Part shown: piece after piece, positions 51,581 to 59,582 of the stretch
How the letters are laid out: each line of letters opens with the position of its first letter
How positions within the stretch are numbered: the stretch's first letter is position 1
NCBI GenBank assembly: GCA_023435895.1
Contig: JAEZLH010000036.1
Span: 62,001 to 126,000, forward strand
Length of the DNA stretch: 64,000 nucleotides
Origin: Bacillota bacterium
GTDB taxonomy: Bacteria > Bacillota > Clostridia > Lachnospirales > Lachnospiraceae
Direction of reading: 5' to 3'
Notes under the pieces: generated by a model
What the model saw: the letters and a program-made list of their open reading frames with translations, nothing else
Told to the model about the DNA's origin: nothing
The model's database searches: none
Position numbers and translations under genes: made by a program

Positions 51581-52156
51581 ATGAACAAGAAATTAGGACG
51601 TCCCCGTAGTGAGGAAACAAAAAAAGCCATCCTCAATGCAGCTTATGAGCTGTTATCGGAACATGGCTTTAACGCTGTTACCATAGAAGGGATTGCCGCT
51701 CGTGCGGGTGTAAGCAAAGCGACTATTTATAAATGGTGGCCAGGGAAAGCGGCCGTTGTTCTTGATGGCTATTTTGAGGCTACTCAATTAGTGATGCAGG
51801 TTCCGGATACCGGCTTTGTTCGAGAGGATTTAGTGATTCAAGTGTACAACCTAGCTTCTTTTATAACCGGGGATCAGGGTAAAATGATTACCGAGTTAAT
51901 TGGTGCCGGTCAGTTTGATTCCAATATAGCCGAGGAATACCGCACGCGCTTTTTTCTACCCAGAAGGGCACTCTCAAAGAAAATACTGGAACGCGGTATC
52001 AATCGCGGGGAATTAAAAGATGATTTCGATCTTGAACTTGGTATCGATATCCTCTTTGCTCCGTTATTCTACCGATTAATGATTACAAAGGAACCGCTTG
52101 ATTCAGAATATATCAAAGACCTAGTTGATAAAGTGTTAAAGGGACTGGGAAAATAA
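51581..52156 (+). CDS. TetR/AcrR-family repressor
   Basis: A 191-residue regulator. The N-terminal HTH reads AILNAAYELLSEHGFNAVTIEGIAARAGVSKATIYKWWPGKAAV in two blocks (residues 16-60), and the C-terminal ligand domain resembles the TetR_C group of AcrR-like repressors. It is divergent to the MFS gene, with an operator-like palindrome between, so it should repress that exporter and release on binding its substrate. TTAGGAGG lies 8 bases before the ATG. Its stop is 10 bases from the convergent cheX stop, with no terminator hairpin between. Confidence 0.92.
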   Translation: MNKKLGRPRSEETKKAILNAAYELLSEHGFNAVTIEGIAARAGVSKATIYKWWPGKAAVVLDGYFEATQLVMQVPDTGFVREDLVIQVYNLASFITGDQGKMITELIGAGQFDSNIAEEYRTRFFLPRRALSKKILERGINRGELKDDFDLELGIDILFAPLFYRLMITKEPLDSEYIKDLVDKVLKGLGK

Positions 52157-52166
52157 ACTCTACTAA

Positions 52167-52625
52167 TTATTCTATTCCGAGGTTCAATTCCATTATGCCT
52201 AGGTTGCTTTGTAACTCCATGGCACAAGTATTGATATGACTTAACACCTCCATTTCATCATTGCCATGACGAATTATAGGAGGTGTTATATCCGCAGTAA
52301 TCATTCTTGTAGATAACCCGATGATAGCCTGCCCGCATATCATATTGGTCAGTTCTCCCAATGCGCTGAATGCCATATCATCCAATTCTTGAATCTCCAT
52401 ACCCATCATCATGGTTGAGGCGATCTTTTTTGCGGTATCAGTTGGCATACTAAAAGCGATCTGTCCTTTAATATCACCGGATATTCCTATGACCGTAGTA
52501 AGGCTATGACCACATACCAGTTCTTCCTTCATGTATGGTTCCTTACAGGACACTTCTCCAAATCCAAAATTGCTAAATATAGTTGAAATCGCATCATGAA
52601 ATATTACTGAATATTCTTCCTTCAT
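52167..52625 (-). CDS. cheX: Chemotaxis phosphatase CheX
   Basis: A 152-residue CheC/CheX-fold protein. The phosphatase motif S-x3-E-x2-N is visible as SALGELTNMICGQA, and the block LTTVIGISGDIKGQIAFSM is typical of CheX. It removes phosphate from CheY-P in motile bacteria, though such single genes are sometimes part of other phospho-relays. AAGGAG lies 7 bases before the ATG at 52625; the frame is open for 47 codons upstream but with no site. No other che or flagellar gene is in the window. Confidence 0.88.
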   Translation of the reverse strand: MKEEYSVIFHDAISTIFSNFGFGEVSCKEPYMKEELVCGHSLTTVIGISGDIKGQIAFSMPTDTAKKIASTMMMGMEIQELDDMAFSALGELTNMICGQAIIGLSTRMITADITPPIIRHGNDEMEVLSHINTCAMELQSNLGIMELNLGIE

Positions 52626-52930
52626 TATCATACTCCTTGCATACTTATATAAGATTTTATTACACCCACTAATAAAAACGTTCTGCTCATAACGAAGCCA
52701 AACGAAGTACGTAGGATAAACTTTACAGGTGACATCCATAAATAAAGATGGCACAGGGTTACACAATTCCTACTTTATTAATAATATTTAAAGTTATAAA
52801 TCAAACTAATTGCACCGTTTACCTATAACATGGAACATTACTACCATAATTTGCATCTCTTTAATTCGACACTATTTGCTTCAATTTGACAATAGTCCTT
52901 ATTTCCTATTTTTATAATATACTTATGATT

Positions 52931-52968
52931 TTTTGCAAAAGCAAAGCCCGCCAAGTTACCGGCAGGCT
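52931..52968 (-). terminator. Terminator after the GNAT gene
   Basis: On the minus strand AGCCTGCC pairs with GGCGGGCT (one wobble) around 8 bases, followed by TTGCTTTTGC. It lies about 175 bases past the stop codon at 53144, beyond the 11-bp repeat. Confidence 0.7.
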
Positions 52969-52995
52969 CATTACGATACTATATTTCATGTGAGT

Positions 52996-53061
52996 ATATT
53001 CCATCAATATTCCATTAATATTCTATCAATTTTCCATCAATATTCCAGGGATATTCCAGGG
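52996..53061. repeat. Six tandem 11-bp repeats
   Basis: Six directly joined units based on ATATTCCATCA: variants end in TCA, TTA, TCA, TCA, GGG and GGG, with single changes in units three and four. The period is one helical turn. It lies in the 3-prime region of the GNAT gene transcript, between stop codon and terminator. Confidence 0.85.
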
Positions 53062-53143
53062 ATTAGATTGCAAATACTTTCCAATATCTTTTTACCGCCT
53101 TCATTGGTATAAACAGATCTTCTGACATCTAAATACAGTTTTT

Positions 53144-53713
53144 CTAAACCCCCTGTACCTCACCACGCTTCAGCATATATTTCATATCATCAAAGCTCTG
53201 CTCCAGGTGTTTTGCATAGAACACGCTCTCCTTCACAAAATAAAAACCACATTTCTCAATGACCCGACGAGACCGATGATTCGTGGAAATATGACCGATT
53301 GTCAATGCATCCAGCCCAAATTGTTCAAAGCAGAGTTTAATCACCTTCATAACTGCCTCCGGCATCAGCCCCTTACCCCAATATTCCTTGGAGAGAACAT
53401 AACCAATGTCCTTTATTTTCCATCCCTCATATTCCGGCTCACCTTCCGCCCAGGATTTATGAATCCCTAAGGAGCCAATTACCTTTCCCGATGCTTTATC
53501 TACCAGTGCAAACACATTCCTACCTTCGATAAATCTGTTTAAAACCTGCTTACTCTCCTTTATGGATTCATGATGCTTCCAGCCTGCCATCTCGCCTACT
53601 CCATCCACTGATGCATATTCAAAGAAATCATTCAGGTCTGATTTCTTCCATGCACGCAAAGTCAATCTGTCCGTTTGCAGCACAATGTTCATAACATCAA
53701 TTTGTACTTCCAT
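53144..53713 (-). CDS. GNAT acetyltransferase, RimJ/RimL type
   Basis: A 189-residue N-acetyltransferase starting LQTDRLTLRAWKKSDLNDFFEYA, with IGSLGIHKS, the acetyl-CoA loop in YVLSKEYWGKGLMPEAV and the C-terminal NHRSRRVIEKCGF. Such proteins acetylate ribosomal-protein N termini or small molecules; the substrate is unknown. GGAGGAG lies 7 bases before the ATG at 53713. It seems to be a single-gene unit. Confidence 0.9.
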   Translation of the reverse strand: MEVQIDVMNIVLQTDRLTLRAWKKSDLNDFFEYASVDGVGEMAGWKHHESIKESKQVLNRFIEGRNVFALVDKASGKVIGSLGIHKSWAEGEPEYEGWKIKDIGYVLSKEYWGKGLMPEAVMKVIKLCFEQFGLDALTIGHISTNHRSRRVIEKCGFYFVKESVFYAKHLEQSFDDMKYMLKRGEVQGV

Positions 53714-53914
53714 ATTAAAACTCCTCCTAATATAAAATAATGGTTAGCTAAATACGAAACAATATTATTGCTGGTATTGTATGAACTGCCGTATTTAGTT
53801 AAATAACTGAAAAGACTGTTGCCATACATTGTGAACGTGTTATTTGAGTCATCCTGGTGTATTTAATTCAGCAGCACCGAAGATCCATTCTGTGTTCCAT
53901 GTGCTATTGGAATA

Positions 53915-54769
53915 TTATATGGACAGCGCATGCTCCCTGGAGACAATTCGATATGTGGTTGGGGACATGCCTCTCTTGGCGGTAAACTGCTTAATAAAGT
54001 AGCTATCATATTCAAAGCCCGTGGAGCACGCGATATCATTGAGTGTCATATCTGTATGAATTAGTAAATCACCTGCCACTTGCAAACGATAATGAATCAG
54101 ATAATTCATTGCCGTGCAGCCACACCGTTCTTTAAATAATTGATTTAACGTCACACGGTTTACATGTACCTGCTCGGTCAAATCCTCTAAGGTAATTTTA
54201 TTCGCATAGTTGGTAAAGATATAATCCAAAGCTAGATCCACAGCGGATTGCTCGCTTTGACGGCTCAAATTCTCCAGCATACCAAGAAGCTGTATCAGAT
54301 ATTTTTTTATTCTGCATACCCACAGAGAATCACTTTGTGCAGTCACCTCCGTACCCATGATAAAAAACCATTCAAATAATTTGGGATATGCTTTCTCCGT
54401 TACATTGGTTATTCCCATAGAGAACTGATCTCTGTTAAATAATGAAAGACCTGTTCGAATCCTGAAATTGGTTCTCATACTTCCCTGTTCATCCGAGAAG
54501 CGGATACTATTTAAAAAATCTTCATGAAAGCAGAAGGATTGGGCACAAACATTTTCCTTCTCCGTAATGTGAAGGCAATCCTCTCTGGAGATACACAATA
54601 CCTCTGGAGCATTTAATTTGATAGGACGATCATTATAGATTCCTTTTATGGTTCCGCTGGTTAAAAAAACAATACTAAAGCGTTCCTCATAAGGAAGTTT
54701 TGTAAAATCTTCAGTGGGAATAAACTCTATATTGACAACCCTTTTCTTATGACGGTCAAATTGCGGCAT
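53915..54769 (-). CDS. AraC-family transcriptional regulator
   Basis: A 284-residue protein with an N-terminal cupin-like sensing half (SIVFLTSGTIKGIYNDRPIKL, about residues 30-90) and a C-terminal AraC double HTH (KITLEDLTEQVHVNRVTLNQLFKERCG and MTLNDIACSTGFEYDSYFIKQFTAKRGMSPT in two parts). It is divergent to the epoxide hydrolase gene, so it probably regulates that gene. AGGAGGAAA lies before the ATG. Its own promoter is ATGACA-17-TATACT on the minus strand (54817-54845). Confidence 0.9.
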   Translation of the reverse strand: MPQFDRHKKRVVNIEFIPTEDFTKLPYEERFSIVFLTSGTIKGIYNDRPIKLNAPEVLCISREDCLHITEKENVCAQSFCFHEDFLNSIRFSDEQGSMRTNFRIRTGLSLFNRDQFSMGITNVTEKAYPKLFEWFFIMGTEVTAQSDSLWVCRIKKYLIQLLGMLENLSRQSEQSAVDLALDYIFTNYANKITLEDLTEQVHVNRVTLNQLFKERCGCTAMNYLIHYRLQVAGDLLIHTDMTLNDIACSTGFEYDSYFIKQFTAKRGMSPTTYRIVSREHALSI

Positions 54770-54816
54770 GGCATTTTTCCTCCTGAGTATGGTACTAAAG
54801 CAAACACCTTACAAAT

Positions 54817-54845
54817 AGTATAATTCGATATTTCATTTATGTCAT
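54817..54845 (-). promoter_or_regulatory. Promoter of the AraC-family gene
   Basis: On the minus strand ATGACA (54840-54845), 17 bases, TATACT (54817-54822). Confidence 0.5.
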
Positions 54846-54846
54846 T

Positions 54847-54869
54847 GTATCATATTTTCGAAATGATAC
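54847..54869. promoter_or_regulatory. Inverted repeat between the AraC and epoxide hydrolase promoters
   Basis: GTATCAT and ATGATAC are exact arms around 9 bases that include the palindrome TTCGAA. It sits just upstream of the AraC-gene -35 box and 16 bases before the -35 box of the hydrolase promoter, so it could serve both. Confidence 0.45.
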
Positions 54870-54885
54870 ACTACTAATATAAGAT

Positions 54886-54914
54886 TTGTTTCAATATTTG
54901 GAATCTACTATAAT
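54886..54914 (+). promoter_or_regulatory. Promoter of the epoxide hydrolase gene
   Basis: TTGTTT (54886-54891), 17 bases, TATAAT (54909-54914), with about 52 bases of leader. Confidence 0.6.
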
Positions 54915-54972
54915 TCTAGCGTCGAGATCTTAAAAAACCAATGCATTGACCGACAAAGAAAGGAAGTATCAT

Positions 54973-56115
54973 ATGGCAATACAACGCTTTCAAATTAACG
55001 TTTCAGAGGATCTGCTTCAGGATCTTAATTACAGGCTAAGCCATGCTCGTTTTTCGAAGCAACTATTTGATACGGGCTGGGAACGAGGAACGGACCCCCT
55101 CTTTTTGGAATCCCTGATAAGTTATTGGAGGGAACAATATGATTGGAGGAAGCAGGAATCCCAACTAAATCAGTTTCATCAATATATCTGCCATTTGGAG
55201 GATATGGATATACATTTTGTTCACGAAAAGGGCAAGGGTCCAAATCCTATTCCAATTATTCTTACCCATGGATGGCCGGATAGCTATCTGCGTTTCAAGA
55301 AAATCATTCCGCTTCTTACAGACCCTGCAAGTTATGGTGGAAATCCCGAAGATGCTTTCGATGTAATTGTGCCATCCTTACCAGGCTTTGGTTTCTCCGG
55401 CTCACCAAAGGAGCCAGGTATCAATAACGATAAAGTATCAAGCCTTTGGAAAAAGTTAATGACCGATGAGCTAGGGTATCGCCAATTTGGTGCAGCTGGA
55501 GGGGATATGGGTTCCGGTGTAACCAGATATTTGGCCTATAACCATCCAGAGTCTCTGGTTGGAATTCATTTGACCGATGTAGGAATCATCAGAGAACTTT
55601 TGACCTCCGCAGATCTTGATTTATCCGAAGAAGAATTAAACTACAAGCAGGCTGCCCAGAACTGGATTGCCAAAGAAGGTGCATATATGTCAATTCAATC
55701 CACCAAACCCAACACTCTTGCCTACGGCTTAAGTGATTCGCCAATTGGGCTTGCGGGATGGCTGACCGAAAAATTCCACTCCTGGAGTGACTGCAACGGA
55801 GACCTTAATGGGTATTATAGTATGGATGAACTAATTACTCACATTATGATATATTGGATTACGAATACCATTGGTTCCACTGCTCATATGTATTATGAAA
55901 ATTCCCACTCTCTTCCTGCCCTTGGGAACATTGAAGTACCAACGGGAATTGCCCTCTTTCCGGAGGACATCCTTCCTCCTCCGATGGAATGGGTTAAGAA
56001 GCATTATAATATCACCCGCCTCACTACTCTGCCTCGAGGTGGACATTTTACCGCAATGGAGGAACCGGAACTTCTTGCTGAGGAAATCCGTGCTTTCTTT
56101 CGCCCGTTGAGATGA
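54973..56115 (+). CDS. Epoxide hydrolase, alpha/beta-hydrolase fold with EHN domain
   Basis: A 380-residue protein with an N-terminal EHN domain (FQINVSEDLLQDLNYRLSHARF) and an alpha/beta-hydrolase domain. The oxyanion motif HGWP is at residues 99-102, the nucleophile Asp in AAGGDMGSG (D178), and the catalytic His in RGGHFTAMEEP near the C terminus. Such enzymes open epoxides of xenobiotics or lipids to diols. AGGA lies 8 bases before the ATG at 54973; the frame runs back to 54946 without a site. Divergent to an AraC regulator. Confidence 0.9.
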   Translation: MAIQRFQINVSEDLLQDLNYRLSHARFSKQLFDTGWERGTDPLFLESLISYWREQYDWRKQESQLNQFHQYICHLEDMDIHFVHEKGKGPNPIPIILTHGWPDSYLRFKKIIPLLTDPASYGGNPEDAFDVIVPSLPGFGFSGSPKEPGINNDKVSSLWKKLMTDELGYRQFGAAGGDMGSGVTRYLAYNHPESLVGIHLTDVGIIRELLTSADLDLSEEELNYKQAAQNWIAKEGAYMSIQSTKPNTLAYGLSDSPIGLAGWLTEKFHSWSDCNGDLNGYYSMDELITHIMIYWITNTIGSTAHMYYENSHSLPALGNIEVPTGIALFPEDILPPPMEWVKKHYNITRLTTLPRGGHFTAMEEPELLAEEIRAFFRPLR

Positions 56116-56468
56116 GGTATTCGAAGTGAGGTGTAGAGAAATCCAACCATGAATATTTCAAGATGAACAAGATATGCTTAGTGAAAATATGAACTAAAAG
56201 TCGAGCCATAGATTATACGTCTGTGCTCGACTTCTTAATTTCATCAAATATCTTCCGGCATCAATACTTAGATAAGTTTCAGACAAGTATCTTTTAGGTA
56301 TCAGCATACTTTGAAATAATAGATACGAAGAGCTTCTACAATCAACGTTTTGGTAAGTTGTAGATAAATATCTGAGGTATCAATACTCTGAAACGTTATA
56401 TACGAAATATATTGGTATCTTACTTTGACACTCAATCAAAAAGAATATCTTCCGGCTGCTCTTTACTC
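56116..56468. other. Intergenic region after the epoxide hydrolase gene
   Basis: This space of 353 bases lies between convergent genes and holds the hydrolase terminator at its left. Between 56270 and 56440 imperfect repeats of the type ATAAGTTTCAGACAAGTATCTTTTAGG recur in degraded form; no gene is seen. Confidence 0.5.
56198..56240 (+). terminator. Terminator after the epoxide hydrolase gene
   Basis: AAGTCGAGC and GCTCGACTT are exact 9-base arms, with a partly paired inner stem, followed by CTTAATTTC. It begins 82 bases after the stop codon; the U-tract is weak. Confidence 0.65.
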
Positions 56469-56717
56469 TTATCTACCGAATAATCCCTTTTTCACATACG
56501 GTTCCTTATGTAATCCGGTTACCTGATATCCGGTTTCCTTGATCGCATCAGAAACCTTCTCTTCATTCAACTCATCTTCTGAGATTACAATCGTCTTTCC
56601 TTCCTTATGAGATGAAGTAACCTTCTTAATAGAAAATGATCTTCGAATGGCATCATTAATATGTGACTCACACATACCACATGCCATACCTTCCACATCT
56701 ATAACAGTCTTTATCAT
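56469..56717 (-). CDS. Small heavy-metal-associated (HMA) domain protein
   Basis: An 82-residue HMA domain with the metal-binding motif GMACGMCESHI (C13, C16) and the C-terminal VSDAIKETGYQV strand, followed by a short basic tail. Proteins of this fold carry soft metals such as Cu(I). The promoter overlaps a 14-bp-arm palindrome whose core reads TTAGGTTAG/CTAACCTAA, the half-sites of DtxR/IdeR-type boxes, so an iron or manganese regulon link is suggested. AAGGAGG lies 9 bases before the ATG at 56717. No copper ATPase is adjacent. Confidence 0.88.
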   Translation of the reverse strand: MIKTVIDVEGMACGMCESHINDAIRRSFSIKKVTSSHKEGKTIVISEDELNEEKVSDAIKETGYQVTGLHKEPYVKKGLFGR

Positions 56718-56732
56718 AGGATGAATCCTCCT

Positions 56733-56766
56733 TACAATTAGGTTAGTTGTCACTAACCTAATTGTA
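56733..56766. promoter_or_regulatory. DtxR-like palindromic operator before the HMA gene
   Basis: TACAATTAGGTTAG (56733-56746) and its exact complement (56753-56766) flank 6 bases. The inner parts TTAGGTTAG and CTAACCTAA equal the half-sites of the DtxR/IdeR box, though the centre is longer than in the classic 19-bp box. It covers the -10 box of the HMA promoter. Confidence 0.7.
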
Positions 56767-56788
56767 TAACGAATCCGTTATTTGTCAA
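56761..56788 (-). promoter_or_regulatory. Promoter of the HMA gene
   Basis: On the minus strand TTGACA (56783-56788), 16 bases, TACAAT (56761-56766), the latter inside the operator palindrome. Confidence 0.7.
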
Positions 56789-56794
56789 GTTAAA

Positions 56795-56838
56795 ATTCAC
56801 TGATTATATATAAGCTATGATTCGCTGATTATATATAA
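56795..56838. repeat. Two direct copies of a 19-bp AT-rich element
   Basis: ATTCACTGATTATATATAA (56795-56813) and ATTCGCTGATTATATATAA (56820-56838) differ in one base. They lie upstream of the HMA promoter; function unknown. Confidence 0.6.
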
Positions 56839-56996
56839 TCATTATTTATTGTTATCCATAGAAGGGTCTCTATACATATCCCCAGACGGATAACTTTAAT
56901 TCCAAGGGAAGGAGCATCGACATCCGTACCACCTGAGGTTGAAATGAGTGCCTGATTACCATCCTCCTCCCTATGTAAATATTCCTTCCGAATCTC

Positions 56997-57998
56997 CTAG
57001 CTGCTTGCTCCCGCACTTGCAGCTGCACTGCTGGATGCGGCTGTGGCGGCGATAATTGCACACATAGCTGCCTGCTGTGCAATTATAATAGAAATCGCAC
57101 TGTTCGTCGTTGCTGTTTGCAAAGTAATATTACTAAAACAACTGCTTTGTGCAATCATTCCAGCATACATTAATCTTTGCTTCGTTGTGATCGAACTAAA
57201 GAAACCAAACCCTTTCTGACCGGATAGCCATTGATTGATTTCCACAACTTCCTGCACGATATCGTTGATTGGTTCTTCAGTCATCGCCAGAACTCCTAAA
57301 GTTGGTAATTCATAGGAGGTTCCATATTTATATCCGTCACGTTTCAATCCATAAAATAATTCCATTGTTTTTCCGCATTTTTTCTGCAAATCATCCCCTG
57401 GTAATATTGCAAGTACATGGCTGAGGGATTGTACCGCGTTGGAGGAAAAAAAATTCGATTTCAAAAAGTGATAGTTAAATTCAATCTCATGAATCAACTC
57501 ATCATCAGATTTTTCCGACAAGGCAAGTAGCGCACAATTGGCACTATCCTCGGAAGAGGTTAGAAACGGGTGTTCTTTCTTTATTCGTTCGTAAATCCTT
57601 CTGGTTCGAGAGGCTACTGCTTCAAATTGATTGGGGTCTACGGTCTGCGCAATAATCATAGCAGTTACCGGCAAATAATAGGAAGACCAAAAGTCCTTCT
57701 TTAATAAGTGGTAAATATAAAGGCCATGTTCCAAGGTTTGTTCCGGATTCTCGCTGGTTGCAAGAATGGATGCAATCATGGGTTGTGCTGTACTTCTAAA
57801 ATTTGAGAATAAACCTACTTTTTGCTTAATGAGCTGTTTGCACCTAGATAAGACCGTGAAATCTACTAACATTTGCTTAGATGTATAAATTCCTGCACAA
57901 GCCAAATGGATTAGTCCGCTTTCCCATCCATAGACCTCTTTGACCCTTCTTTTATTCTCTACCAATAATGAACTATTTTCAAGTGATTGCTCCTTCAT
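56997..57998 (-). CDS. DUF4003 family protein
   Basis: A 333-residue mostly helical cytosolic protein of the DUF4003 family, with ENPEQTLEHGLYIYHLLKKDFWSSYYLPVTA-type blocks, DSANCALLALS and GTSYELPTLGVLAMT. The C terminus is Ala/Ser-rich and ends with a TAG stop; the frame then stays open for 55 more codons. No function is known. It starts 14 bases after the LD-carboxypeptidase stop and belongs to the same operon. Confidence 0.85.
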   Translation of the reverse strand: MKEQSLENSSLLVENKRRVKEVYGWESGLIHLACAGIYTSKQMLVDFTVLSRCKQLIKQKVGLFSNFRSTAQPMIASILATSENPEQTLEHGLYIYHLLKKDFWSSYYLPVTAMIIAQTVDPNQFEAVASRTRRIYERIKKEHPFLTSSEDSANCALLALSEKSDDELIHEIEFNYHFLKSNFFSSNAVQSLSHVLAILPGDDLQKKCGKTMELFYGLKRDGYKYGTSYELPTLGVLAMTEEPINDIVQEVVEINQWLSGQKGFGFFSSITTKQRLMYAGMIAQSSCFSNITLQTATTNSAISIIIAQQAAMCAIIAATAASSSAAASAGASS

Positions 57999-58012
57999 TG
58001 AACTCCTCCCTC

Positions 58013-58867
58013 TTATCCCTTTATCAATTCTATCTCTTTTCCGATTACAATTGCTTTGGAGTTTGATCCATGACCTATCTCATAAGTTTTTACTATGGGT
58101 ATCGTTTGACCAACGTATTGCTTGATTAACTCTTCCATGGTTGGAGTGATCTGCTCCTTCTCCATCTGGGTAAAGGTTCCAAGAATTATTCCATTAATCT
58201 TATCAAATACTCCCAGTTGTTTGAGTTGACATAAATAAGTGGTCATCTGGGGAAGCAAGCCGCTATATCCCTCCAACAGCAATACCTTTTCCTTCATATC
58301 CGGCCAGTATTCGGTCCCCGCCAGCTTTAAAAGACACCTGATATTACCACCGACTACAATTCCTCTTATCCGACTCCCCTGAATAAAGTTATATTGGAAG
58401 TCAAATAATTGGTTTCCTCCCTCTAATACGGTACTGAGAAAATTACCAGTTTGAAGCTCAGCGTTGCGATAAATCAAATTCTTTATTTGATATAACACGG
58501 AACTCACTCCGGTTTTTGCATAAATTCCATTGATAATCGTAGTAAGGTCACTATATCCCCAAAAGGCTTTCCCTGATTCACCAATCACTTGATAGTCCAG
58601 ATAAAGCAAAAGCTCATTGGCAATGTCCCCACCGGAAAGATCAAAGATAGCCTTAATCTCACTATCCCTATAGCATCTCATTAACGCTCCCGCTCTTTCC
58701 TCGGGGCTACCACTGAAAACAGAGCCCTTCTCATAAAGATATTCCGATAAAACCGGAACGAAACCAATCTCTAATAATGTGCGTTCCAGCCTATCAACCT
58801 TCTCTTTGTCGGCTTGTGTTTGACCATTGGAACAACACACAATACCCGCTTTATCACCTAGCTTCAT
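58013..58867 (-). CDS. S66-family LD-carboxypeptidase (LdcA/MccF-like)
   Basis: A 284-residue serine peptidase of the S66 class. The family blocks are KAGIVCCSNGQ, IFDLSGGDIANELLLYLD, GYSDLTTIINGIYAKTG (with the nucleophilic Ser), a Glu in LLLEGYSG and the His in YEIGHGSNSKA. Members cut tetrapeptide stems in peptidoglycan recycling or give immunity to microcin C-like peptides; sequence does not separate the two. AGGAAGG lies 8 bases before the ATG at 58867; an ATG at 58885 overlaps the HAD stop. Operon with the HAD and DUF4003 genes. Confidence 0.87.
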   Translation of the reverse strand: MKLGDKAGIVCCSNGQTQADKEKVDRLERTLLEIGFVPVLSEYLYEKGSVFSGSPEERAGALMRCYRDSEIKAIFDLSGGDIANELLLYLDYQVIGESGKAFWGYSDLTTIINGIYAKTGVSSVLYQIKNLIYRNAELQTGNFLSTVLEGGNQLFDFQYNFIQGSRIRGIVVGGNIRCLLKLAGTEYWPDMKEKVLLLEGYSGLLPQMTTYLCQLKQLGVFDKINGIILGTFTQMEKEQITPTMEELIKQYVGQTIPIVKTYEIGHGSNSKAIVIGKEIELIKG

Positions 58868-58884
58868 CCCATCTACCTTCCTCA

Positions 58885-59505
58885 TTACGAAACTATGTTT
58901 CCAAGCTCGGATAAATCCCTTATGATGTGATCCGCTTCAATGTCCATTTTCCCTTCGGGATCAAGTAATACCGAACGGATTCCGGTATTCTTTGCACACT
59001 CCACATCAAGCACCCTATCCCCTACATAATAAGTGATTTCCTTATCCATGGAGTATTTATTAATCAGATAATGTAGGGCTTCCGGGTGCGGCTTTCTCGC
59101 AAAACCATTTTCTCTGGTAACAACCTCCGTAAAGTAATGCTCCATCCCATTGTAGTGAAGTACGTCATGGGTGGTTATTCCCTTATGAGTATAAATAAAA
59201 TTCCCTACGCCCTTCTGTGTTAATACATCAAGAACCTCTTTCGCGTTCTTGATCGGTTTTAGTTCTTCCTCATGTAAGCTGCTATACTCAAAGTAATCAC
59301 TTCGAAGCGCTTCCTGATTCAAATTATGTTTTAAGGATATCATCTCAAGAAAATCAAATACTGACTTGCTCTTAACGAACTCATAAATGCTATTCCTGCT
59401 ATAATCCAATTGGTTTTTCTTCAATAAATTATCAATACTTGATACAATCAAATCATAAGAATCAATTAATGTACCATCCAAGTCCCAAATTACTGCTGTA
59501 TTCAT
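58885..59505 (-). CDS. HAD-superfamily hydrolase, phosphoglycolate phosphatase-like
   Basis: A 206-residue HAD phosphatase with motif I VIWDLDGTLIDS (nucleophile Asp at residue 8), a four-helix cap, the motif II segment FIYTHKG, motif III Lys in FARKPHPEAL and motif IV YVGDRVLDVECA. Similar proteins act on small sugar or nucleotide phosphates. The TAA stop sits next to the ATG-rich start of the carboxypeptidase gene, so translation is coupled. Substrate not known. Confidence 0.9.
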   Translation of the reverse strand: MNTAVIWDLDGTLIDSYDLIVSSIDNLLKKNQLDYSRNSIYEFVKSKSVFDFLEMISLKHNLNQEALRSDYFEYSSLHEEELKPIKNAKEVLDVLTQKGVGNFIYTHKGITTHDVLHYNGMEHYFTEVVTRENGFARKPHPEALHYLINKYSMDKEITYYVGDRVLDVECAKNTGIRSVLLDPEGKMDIEADHIIRDLSELGNIVS

Positions 59506-59582
59506 TATTGCCCTATCCCTTTGCCTTTCTGTAATGTGACAAATACCTATATCACATTCCCCGAAATATCTTTGGTATTATT

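Larger units (their letters stand above)
52626..53143. other. Non-coding region with terminator and short tandem repeat
   Basis: These 518 bases between the GNAT gene and cheX (both minus strand) hold the GNAT terminator and a six-unit 11-bp repeat. The rest (52630-52930) is AT-rich and probably includes the cheX promoter, but no clear sigma-A or sigma-D element stands out. Confidence 0.5.

Noticed and set aside
52996..53061. CRISPR array
   Set aside because: Units are 11 bp, directly joined, without spacers, and no cas genes are near.
56870..57082. 70-codon minus-strand ORF over the end of the DUF4003 gene
   Set aside because: It overlaps the Ala/Ser-rich DUF4003 end, and the GGAGGAGG before its internal ATG touches that codon, leaving no spacing for initiation.
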